Of a stretch of DNA of 64,000 bases, positions 57,522 through 64,000 are shown one piece after another. Numbering within the stretch: position 1 is the stretch's first letter; every line of letters starts with the position of its first letter. The stretch lies in assembly GCF_018613065.1 (NCBI RefSeq), contig NZ_JAGGQW010000021.1, positions 1 through 64,000 of the forward strand, read 5' to 3'. The notes beneath the pieces were generated by a model, which searched no databases, was not told the DNA's origin, and was given only the letters and a program-made list of their open reading frames with translations. The stretch is from Bacillus sp. ISL-7. GTDB taxonomy: Bacteria; Bacillota; Bacilli; Bacillales_B; DSM-18226. The position numbers and the translations under genes are program-made.

Positions 57522-58157
57522 ATGATTGAATTTCTTACTGACCCGATTGTTGTAACTGTTCTATTATCGATTGCGGGAATCGGAATTGTATTAGAGCTTT
57601 TTTCATCCAAGTTTGGTGTGGCAGGATTTATTGGTGTGTTTGCGCTCATTTTATTCTTTTATGGGCATTTTCAAGCAGGACTTGCAGGTTATGGTACGTT
57701 ACTATTATTTGTGGCAGGATTATTGCTGATTTTCTTGGAGTTCTTTTTACCTGGAGCTATTTCTGGCACACTTGGTGTTGCCGCTTTAATTTTAAGTCTT
57801 TTTTTAGCAGGAGCTGACACCATTCAAATCGGGGTATCCATCTTAATTGCGATTTTCTTATCTGTCCTAGTTTTCTTTATGATGATTAAGATTTTTGATA
57901 AAAAGCTTGTTTTATTTAATAAAATGGTTCTTTTTGATTCAGCCAGAAAAGAAGATGGATATGTTTCTAATATTAATCGTACCGATCTATTGGGAATGGA
58001 AGGGATTGCATTAACCATATTACGCCCAGCAGGAACCGTTATTATTAACAACGAAAGAATTGATGCGGTAACCGAAGGCGGCTTTATCGAGCAGAATGTA
58101 ATCGTTAAAGTCATTAAGGTTGAAGGAGCGCGTATTGTTGTAAGAGAATTAGAATAA
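57522..58157 (+). CDS. short NfeD-family membrane protein (YqeZ C-terminal part)
   Basis: 211 residues: four to five membrane helices (about 10-130) and a C-terminal OB-fold NfeD domain (DLLGMEGIALTILRPAGTVIINNERIDAV..). NfeD proteins partner with flotillin or SPFH proteins; floA is next. The B. subtilis homologue YqeZ also carries an N-terminal ClpP-like protease domain (about 437 residues in all), which is missing here. ATG follows AAAGAAAGGGGG. Confidence 0.88.
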   Translation: MIEFLTDPIVVTVLLSIAGIGIVLELFSSKFGVAGFIGVFALILFFYGHFQAGLAGYGTLLLFVAGLLLIFLEFFLPGAISGTLGVAALILSLFLAGADTIQIGVSILIAIFLSVLVFFMMIKIFDKKLVLFNKMVLFDSARKEDGYVSNINRTDLLGMEGIALTILRPAGTVIINNERIDAVTEGGFIEQNVIVKVIKVEGARIVVRELE

Positions 58158-58174
58158 AAGAAGGGGGTTAAAAA

Positions 58175-59167
58175 ATGATTGTAGGCAGTGGAACGATTTT
58201 TATCATTGCAGTTGTCGTTGTTGCTTTAATCTTATTAGGGATCTTATTATCCTTTGTACCAGTCATGCTCTGGATCTCTGCGCTTGCGGCAGGAGTCCGT
58301 ATTAGTATCTTTACGTTAGTTGGGATGAGGCTTAGAAGGGTAACGCCAAGCAGAGTGGTTAATCCACTCATAAAGGCCCATAAAGCTGGTTTAAACGTTA
58401 CCACCAATCAACTGGAAAGCCATTATCTTGCCGGCGGGAATGTTGACAGGGTAGTCAATGCTCTAATTGCTGCACATCGGGCAAATATTGAATTATCGTT
58501 TGAACGCTGCGCTGCCATTGACTTAGCAGGGCGTGATGTTTTAGAGGCGGTACAAATGAGTGTTAATCCGAAAGTAATTGAAACTCCATTTATTGCCGGG
58601 GTTGCTATGAATGGTATCGAAGTAAAGGCTAAAGCGAGAATTACCGTTCGAGCTAACATTGAGCGTCTTGTCGGTGGTGCTGGGGAAGAAACCGTGGTTG
58701 CTCGTGTCGGTGAAGGGGTTGTTTCCACTATCGGTTCATCGGATAGTCATAGCAAGGTGCTCGAGAATCCAGATTTAATCTCGCAAACAGTTCTTTCAAA
58801 GGGACTAGATGCCGGAACAGCTTTTGAAATCCTATCGATTGATATCGCTGATGTGGATATCGGTAAAAACATTGGGGCTGAACTACAAACCGAACAAGCT
58901 GAAGCGGATAAGAAAATTGCCCAAGCGAAAGCTGAAGAGCGCAGGGCAATGGCTGTGGCGTTAGAACAAGAAATGAAAGCTAAGGTCCAGGAAATGAGGG
59001 CAAAGGTCGTGGAAGCGGAAGCGGAGGTTCCTCTTGCAATGGCTCAAGCGCTCAAATCAGGAAATATTGGTGTAATGGACTATATGAACTTTAAAAATAT
59101 TTCAGCAGATACTGAAATGAGAGGTTCAATCGGTAAGATAACGGGAGACAAAAAAGACGGACAATAA
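58175..59167 (+). CDS. floA: flotillin-like protein FloA (YqfA)
   Basis: 330 residues. An N-terminal membrane hairpin (about 5-50), the SPFH domain ([28 protein letters not shown]), then an Ala/Glu coiled coil ([35 protein letters not shown] in pieces). It forms membrane foci that organise secretion, signalling and wall synthesis. It is 17 bases after nfeD and under the same sigma-W promoter. Confidence 0.96.
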   Translation: MIVGSGTIFIIAVVVVALILLGILLSFVPVMLWISALAAGVRISIFTLVGMRLRRVTPSRVVNPLIKAHKAGLNVTTNQLESHYLAGGNVDRVVNALIAAHRANIELSFERCAAIDLAGRDVLEAVQMSVNPKVIETPFIAGVAMNGIEVKAKARITVRANIERLVGGAGEETVVARVGEGVVSTIGSSDSHSKVLENPDLISQTVLSKGLDAGTAFEILSIDIADVDIGKNIGAELQTEQAEADKKIAQAKAEERRAMAVALEQEMKAKVQEMRAKVVEAEAEVPLAMAQALKSGNIGVMDYMNFKNISADTEMRGSIGKITGDKKDGQ

Positions 59168-59201
59168 AGCCCGCGTTGGGATAATAAAGGGGTGGTGATT
59201 T

Positions 59202-59651
59202 TTGGAAACCTTAGTATTTTTGATTGTCATGGGTATTGTCTCTGTTGTTTTCCGTAAGGCAAAAGGTAAGACAGGTCAATCTCGCAATAGAACATTTTCA
59301 AGGGATACTTTTGAAGAAATTCGGACACTAGTTAAAAAGCAACTCAATTATGATGAAATTCCAACAACCAGCACCTTAAAATCAAAGAATATACAATCGG
59401 AAATTCCACTGGATCAACTCGAAAAGCTCGAAAATAAATACCAGCAGTTGAAACAAGAGTCTGAGGTTAAACGGATTGGAATGTCAGTAGCCCAGCCAAA
59501 GGTCGAGAAAGTAGAAGTTAAATCCGGGCAAGAGGAAGGTAGCATCATTTCTCTTTATCCAGATGAAAAAACGCTCATTAATGGTATGGTTTGGTCAGAA
59601 ATTCTTGGTGAGCCGCGTTCCAAAAAGCCCTTTTTCCCAAGAAAAGGTTAG
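59202..59651 (+). CDS. yqfB: YqfB-like membrane-anchored protein
   Basis: 149 residues: a short N-terminal hydrophobic segment (TLVFLIVMGIVSVVF), then a charged, probably disordered region. It follows floA by 34 bases. The start TTG 59202 has GGGGTGGTGA ahead. The name is by position; the sequence family is not one I recognise with certainty. A terminator begins 38 bases after its stop, so it ends the sigma-W operon. Confidence 0.75.
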   Translation: METLVFLIVMGIVSVVFRKAKGKTGQSRNRTFSRDTFEEIRTLVKKQLNYDEIPTTSTLKSKNIQSEIPLDQLEKLENKYQQLKQESEVKRIGMSVAQPKVEKVEVKSGQEEGSIISLYPDEKTLINGMVWSEILGEPRSKKPFFPRKG

Positions 59652-59688
59652 TTATAAATCAACATAGCTAAATAGAAAAAGGTGTGCT

Positions 59689-59738
59689 AGAACCTCCTTT
59701 CATTTCATAAATATGAGATGAAAGGGGGTTCTTTTTTT
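59689..59738 (+). terminator. terminator overlapping the yqfC ribosome binding site
   Basis: GAACCTCCTTTCAT (59690-59703) pairs with ATGAAAGGGGGTTC (59718-59731) through 14 pairs, one of them G-U, followed by seven T residues that end at the yqfC ATG (59739). GAAAGGGGG in the 3' arm is the only ribosome binding site for yqfC. Confidence 0.9.
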
Positions 59739-60041
59739 ATGGCGAAAAAATGGGGCCAACGGGTCCGTAACTGGATGGCTGAAAAAATGGATCTTCCTCA
59801 AGATGTCATGATGGATTTACCCCGCATTACGATGGTTGGGCAAATTCATATATATATTGAGAACCATCGCGGCTTGCTTGTGTTTACTGATAAAGAACTC
59901 CGTCTGCTATTAAAGCAAGGGCAGTTGTTAATAAAAGGTAAATATTTTGTGATTAAAACGATTTTACCTGAAGAAATTTTGCTCGAAGGGAAAATTGAAC
60001 AGGTCATTTATATAACTGATAATCCGGGAGGAACAAAATGA
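59739..60041 (+). CDS. yqfC: sporulation protein YqfC
   Basis: 100 residues of the YabP/YqfC family: MAKKWGQRVRNWMAEKMDLP, MDLPRITMVGQIHIYIENHRG. It pairs with yqfD in spore formers, and in B. subtilis it is under sigma-E in the mother cell. Start ATG 59739 rather than the in-frame ATG 59718, which lies inside the terminator stem. The stop overlaps the yqfD start (ATGA). Confidence 0.93.
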   Translation: MAKKWGQRVRNWMAEKMDLPQDVMMDLPRITMVGQIHIYIENHRGLLVFTDKELRLLLKQGQLLIKGKYFVIKTILPEEILLEGKIEQVIYITDNPGGTK

Positions 60042-61231
60042 ATAACCAGTGGGTCGAATTTTTATATGGCAGGGTTACTGTTAAAGTATCAGGAAAGGGT
60101 ATTGAACGCTTTTTAAATGTCCTTACCAGGAATGGACTTCATATTTGGCATGTCAAACGGCATGGAACAGAAACAATTACTTTTAAGATGAGACTTAGAG
60201 ATGCCAAGAACATCAGACACTATGCAAGGAAAAGTGAATGCTCCATTTCCTTCCTGCGAAGGAGCGGAGTGCCTTTTTTAATTAAGAGAGTGCTTAAAAA
60301 TAGTGGCTTTTTAGCGGGGGCAGGAATTTTCTTGCTTATCTTAATGGTTTTATCAAATGTTATTTGGGGGATTGAAATAAAAGGGGCAAAACCAGCGACA
60401 GAATATCAAATTCGTAAAGAATTGGACAAGATGGGTGTTAAGATTGGAAAGTTGCAATTATTTGTAGATAATGTGGAAGGTATTCAAAGGCAACTGACAA
60501 ATAATGTTGGGGATCTAACATGGGTAGGAGTGGAATTAAAAGGGACAACCTTCCACCTTCAAGTTGTCGAGAAAAATGAGCCAAAAAAGCCAGAGAAATT
60601 ATCACCGAGGAACCTTATCGCAAAAAAGAAAGCGATAATCGTAAATATGTATATTGAAAATGGCCAAAAAATGGTAGAAATTAATGATCATGTGGTGCCG
60701 GGGCAATTACTCGTTTCAGGTGAATTTGGGCAAGAAGGTACTCCGGAATTGGTTGCGGCCAAAGGAGAGGTTTGGGGAGAAACTTGGTATAAAAGTCATG
60801 TGGAGCTCCCGTTAGTAACCAACTTTAAAGTATATAATGGCAAAGAAAAGGAAAAGCATTTTATTTTACTGGGGGATTTCGAACTCCCTGTTTGGGGCTT
60901 TGGTAAGCCTGAATTCTTGAAATATGAAACAGAAATGAATGTTCATAAAATTCATTTCCTAAAGTGGGAATTGCCAATTTCTTATCTCAACAAAACCCTT
61001 CGCGAGCGGGAAGAAGTTCAGCGTACCTATTCAAATAAAGAGGCCCAACAAATTGCAATTGAGCTGGCAAAAAAACAAATAAAAGGTCGGTTAGATGAAG
61101 ATGCTATGATAAAAGATGAAAAAATTTTACACAAAGCAATTAAAAATGGTAAAGTTATACTGGATATTCATTTTAAGGTAATTGAAAATATTGCAGTCGG
61201 ACAACCGATTTCCAAGGAGACTAGTGAATGA
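60038..61231 (+). CDS. yqfD: sporulation protein YqfD
   Basis: 397 residues: N-terminal soluble part, one membrane helix near 92-112 (FLAGAGIFLLILMVLSNVIW), a POTRA-like region (GAKPATEYQIRKELDKMGVKIG) and a C-terminal extracytoplasmic domain. It is needed for efficient sporulation in B. subtilis; the mechanism is unclear. Overlaps yqfC and phoH by 4 bases each, so the three are translationally coupled. Confidence 0.94.
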   Translation: MNNQWVEFLYGRVTVKVSGKGIERFLNVLTRNGLHIWHVKRHGTETITFKMRLRDAKNIRHYARKSECSISFLRRSGVPFLIKRVLKNSGFLAGAGIFLLILMVLSNVIWGIEIKGAKPATEYQIRKELDKMGVKIGKLQLFVDNVEGIQRQLTNNVGDLTWVGVELKGTTFHLQVVEKNEPKKPEKLSPRNLIAKKKAIIVNMYIENGQKMVEINDHVVPGQLLVSGEFGQEGTPELVAAKGEVWGETWYKSHVELPLVTNFKVYNGKEKEKHFILLGDFELPVWGFGKPEFLKYETEMNVHKIHFLKWELPISYLNKTLREREEVQRTYSNKEAQQIAIELAKKQIKGRLDEDAMIKDEKILHKAIKNGKVILDIHFKVIENIAVGQPISKETSE

Positions 61232-62199
61232 CAGAAAAGTTAACTACCATAAATGTACAACTTGAAAATCCTGCAGAAGCAATTAGTTTGCTAGGGAATT
61301 CTGATACCAATTTAAAAATTATTGAACAAGAGCTTGATGTTACCATCATTACTCGGGGTGAAGGTGTCAGTTTATCCGGTGATGAGGAAAATGTAAATCT
61401 GGCCGGACAAATATTAAATAAATTAATGATTGTGATTCGAAAGGGAATTAATATTAGTCAAAGAGACGTCCTATACGCGGTTCAAATGGCGAAAGCAGGG
61501 ACACTTGAATATTTTGTGAATTTATATGAAGAAGAAATTGGCAGAAATGTTAAAGGTAAAACCATTCGGATCAAGACGCTTGGACAAAGAGAATATGTAA
61601 CAGCAATTAAAAAAACAGATCTTGTATTTGGTATTGGCCCTGCCGGAACCGGGAAAACATATCTTGCTGTTGTCATGGCCGTGGGCGCACTCAAAAATGG
61701 GCAAGTGAATAAAATACTTTTAACAAGGCCTGCTGTTGAGGCAGGCGAAAGTCTTGGGTTTCTTCCAGGTGATTTAAAAGAAAAGGTAGACCCATATCTG
61801 CGACCACTATATGATGCTCTCCATGATGTGCTTGGGGCTGAACATACGCAAAGGTTAATTGAACGAGGAACCATTGAAATTGCTCCGCTCGCCTATATGA
61901 GAGGTCGAACATTAGATGATGCTTTTGTTATACTGGATGAGGCCCAAAACACAACCCATGCACAAATGAAAATGTTTTTGACAAGACTTGGCTTTGGGTC
62001 AAAAATGGTCATTACAGGTGATCAAACGCAGATCGATTTGCCAAAAGGTGCAAAATCAGGCTTAATTGCAGCCGAAGGAATTTTAAAAAATGTAAAGGGC
62101 ATTTCCTTTGTCTTTTTAGAAACAACTGACGTGGTTCGTCATCCGCTTGTTGGCAGAATTATTGAGGCATACGAGAACAAAGCGAATCAAGAGGGGTAA
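61228..62199 (+). CDS. phoH: PhoH family ATPase (PhoL/YqfE)
   Basis: 323 residues. N-terminal KH-like region, Walker A GPAGTGKT at about 137-144 and Walker B VILDEAQN near 231-238. PhoH-like ATPases couple to RNA processing, often next to ybeY. ATGA overlap with yqfD. A terminator follows. Confidence 0.95.
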   Translation: MTEKLTTINVQLENPAEAISLLGNSDTNLKIIEQELDVTIITRGEGVSLSGDEENVNLAGQILNKLMIVIRKGINISQRDVLYAVQMAKAGTLEYFVNLYEEEIGRNVKGKTIRIKTLGQREYVTAIKKTDLVFGIGPAGTGKTYLAVVMAVGALKNGQVNKILLTRPAVEAGESLGFLPGDLKEKVDPYLRPLYDALHDVLGAEHTQRLIERGTIEIAPLAYMRGRTLDDAFVILDEAQNTTHAQMKMFLTRLGFGSKMVITGDQTQIDLPKGAKSGLIAAEGILKNVKGISFVFLETTDVVRHPLVGRIIEAYENKANQEG

Positions 62200-62225
62200 A
62201 CCTATTTGTGGTTTACCTCTTTTTG
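62191..62225 (+). terminator. terminator of yqfC-yqfD-phoH
   Basis: GAGG-GG-TAAACC pairs with GGTTTACCTC (2-base bulge), then TTTTT. The 5' arm lies within the phoH stop region. Confidence 0.8.
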
Positions 62226-62392
62226 GTATGGAAAAGTGAACTTCAAACCAATCTTCTTCCAAAGAGGTGAAACTTCTTCGAAAAACTGTTATCATTTTAC
62301 ATAAAGCAGGAACAGTGAAAATATGACAATTTTTGAGAAATGATTTTTTTAATATAAAATCATTTTCATGGGCCGTGGTTGGAGGGATTTAG

Positions 62393-64000
62393 TTGGGTAA
62401 ACTACAGCAATACTTCATACGGATACGCAAACTGCTAGATATCACCTTTTTTCTAGTTCTCTTTTTTATCATGTTAGGTACCGTATTATTTGCAGCGATG
62501 TATAGTAATGTAAAACCTGAAAAGTTGGATTTAAGCCTGTTTTCAGTAGCAGAAAAAACTATCCGTTCCCCTGGAACAGTGGAGGATAAGAAAAGTACTG
62601 AAAATAAGCGTAGGGATGCACTTGACCAAGTACAAGATGTGTATGCCTTGAAAAAAGAGTATACGCAAAATCGGGTCGATTTAATTAGCTCCATTTTTCA
62701 AGCAGTTACAGAAGTGAATGATGAAATAAATGCAGAAATCAAGAAGTTTGAAGAACTGGCCCCAGAAGAAAAACCAGCAAAAACGGAACCTAGTGATTCT
62801 GAAAAAGTGATCAGGTTAAAGGCAAAATTAACATCGAATGTATCAAAGGGGCTTTCTGACCAGGTTTTTACGGCCTTAGTCCAAGCTAGTAATGATGAAT
62901 TATCGATCGCGAAGGATTTAACTGTTACTGCGATTAACAATGTTATGGCCCAACGGATTTCTGCTGATGAAGTAGAGAATGCCAAAAAAAGAGTGGAGGA
63001 AGAATTAAAATATACAACTTTAAATGATAATTTAAGAAATGGTGTCATTGAACTCGGAAGGTATGCTGTTATTCAAAATGAATTTTATGATCCCAATGCA
63101 ACAGAAGAGCTGCGACAGCAAGCGGTAGAAAGTGTGGAGCCTGCCAAAATTCTTCAGGGTCAAATTATTGTTGAAGAAGGAGAATTAATCAACCAGGATA
63201 TTTATAGACAGTTAAAATTAGTCGGCCTTCTTGATAATGAGAGATCCTTTAAGCCTTTTATTGGATTAATGGTTTTGATAACCATTATTCTGTCTTCAAT
63301 CTATTTTTATTTTTACCAAATAAAATCAATTCCAGGAAAGAGACAGACAGACTTGTTGTTGTATGGGATTGTTTTCATACTTTCAATCTTTATTATGAAA
63401 ATAATCAGCATGCTGCAAATTTTTAATTTTGCTGGAATTGGCTATCTTTTCCCTGCAGCTTTAGGGGGAATGTTAATTAAGATCTTGATTGATGAAAAGC
63501 TTGCCATTCTTATGTCGATTATTATGGCGGTATGCGGAAGTATTTTATTTAACGAGGGAATTACAGGGACACTAAATTTTTCAGAGGGGATTTACATCCT
63601 ATTCAGTGCCTTAGCAGGAATTTTGTTTCTTAGTAACCAAAACCAGCGTTCAAAAATCTTGCAGGCTGGCTCGTTTGCGGCAATCGTAAATATTTTGTCT
63701 ATATTAGCGTTAATATTTCTTCCAAATGGCCAATTTTCTGGTATGGAGTATGGATATTATATAACCACTGCTCTTGTTTCAGGTATAGGTTCTGCTGTGT
63801 TAACGATTGGATTACTTCCTTTTTTTGAGGCGAGTTTTGGCATTCTGTCGACGATGAGGCTGATTGAACTATCCAATCCAAACCATCCACTATTAAGAAA
63901 AATATTGATGGAAGCACCAGGTACATATCACCATAGTGTGATGGTTGCTAATTTATCGGAATCTGCATGTGAAGCAATCGGTGCAAATGGACTTTTAGCA
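62393..64000 (+). CDS. pgpH: cyclic-di-AMP phosphodiesterase PgpH (7TM-HD), 5' part
   Basis: 536 codons, open to the window edge, so the C-terminus is missing. TTG 62393 (MGKLQQYFIRIRKLL) follows GGAGGGA. One membrane helix at about 17-36, a large extracellular 7TMR-HDED domain (about 40-285), then seven membrane helices (about 290-480), and the start of the HD domain: GTYHHSVMVANLSE near residue 512 supplies the first histidines. The family degrades c-di-AMP; full length in B. subtilis is about 711. The gene runs off the end. Confidence 0.93.
   Translation, partial: MGKLQQYFIRIRKLLDITFFLVLFFIMLGTVLFAAMYSNVKPEKLDLSLFSVAEKTIRSPGTVEDKKSTENKRRDALDQVQDVYALKKEYTQNRVDLISSIFQAVTEVNDEINAEIKKFEELAPEEKPAKTEPSDSEKVIRLKAKLTSNVSKGLSDQVFTALVQASNDELSIAKDLTVTAINNVMAQRISADEVENAKKRVEEELKYTTLNDNLRNGVIELGRYAVIQNEFYDPNATEELRQQAVESVEPAKILQGQIIVEEGELINQDIYRQLKLVGLLDNERSFKPFIGLMVLITIILSSIYFYFYQIKSIPGKRQTDLLLYGIVFILSIFIMKIISMLQIFNFAGIGYLFPAALGGMLIKILIDEKLAILMSIIMAVCGSILFNEGITGTLNFSEGIYILFSALAGILFLSNQNQRSKILQAGSFAAIVNILSILALIFLPNGQFSGMEYGYYITTALVSGIGSAVLTIGLLPFFEASFGILSTMRLIELSNPNHPLLRKILMEAPGTYHHSVMVANLSESACEAIGANGLLA

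Overview
The window is a stretch of chromosome from an endospore-forming Bacillaceae bacterium, most likely a Bacillus-like genus such as Neobacillus or Mesobacillus. This rests on low GC, strong AGGAGG-type ribosome binding sites with many GTG and TTG starts, and gene order close to the yrr/yrz/yqe/yqf region of Bacillus subtilis. Sporulation genes (sigK, sda, gpr, spoIIP, yqfC, yqfD, yrzI) and competence genes (comEA, comEB, comEC, comER) are present. No phage, transposase, CRISPR, rRNA or tRNA gene was seen.

Layout. 1-4200: yrrB, recD2, yrrD, a zinc-ribbon protein and yrzQ. 4289-9500: an AI-2E family transporter, then alaS behind a T-box leader, ireB, ruvX/yqgF and a DUF1292 gene. 9676-15352: mltG, a candidate structured RNA, and the operon trmR-trhP1-trhP2-udk, which makes a wobble-uridine tRNA modification and salvages uridine, followed by greA. 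15429-21094: a penicillin-binding protein (pbpI-like), yrrS, and the methionine-to-cysteine genes mtnN-mccA-mccB. 21190-22130: a cluster of very small ORFs, including yrzI. 22173-28470: an M3 oligopeptidase, an orphan response regulator, an Asp-box lipoprotein, an uninterrupted sigK, divergent pssA and psd, and the sporulation checkpoint gene sda. 28888-33957: yqeG-yqeH-aroE-yhbY-nadD-yqeK-rsfS-yqeM. 34015-39000: comER, comEA-comEB-comEC and yqzM. 39012-46538: holA, rpsT, gpr, spoIIP, yqxA, lepA and hemW. 46670-54744: the CIRCE-controlled heat-shock operon hrcA-grpE-dnaK-dnaJ with prmA-rsmE-mtaB. 54866-64000: deoC, a Na/Pi cotransporter, rpsU-yqeY, a sigma-W-type promoter driving nfeD-floA-yqfB, then yqfC-yqfD-phoH and the 5' part of pgpH.

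Most of the window is conserved housekeeping. The less ordinary signals lie between genes: a structured RNA upstream of trmR; two terminators whose 3' arm carries the Shine-Dalgarno of the next gene (pbpI and yqfC); DnaA boxes next to a LexA-like palindrome upstream of sda; a cluster of 19 to 46 codon ORFs with good ribosome binding sites; a CIRCE-like hairpin with the wrong spacing; and copies of dispersed palindromic repeats. All functional names are from reading sequence motifs and recalled family knowledge; no database search was run.
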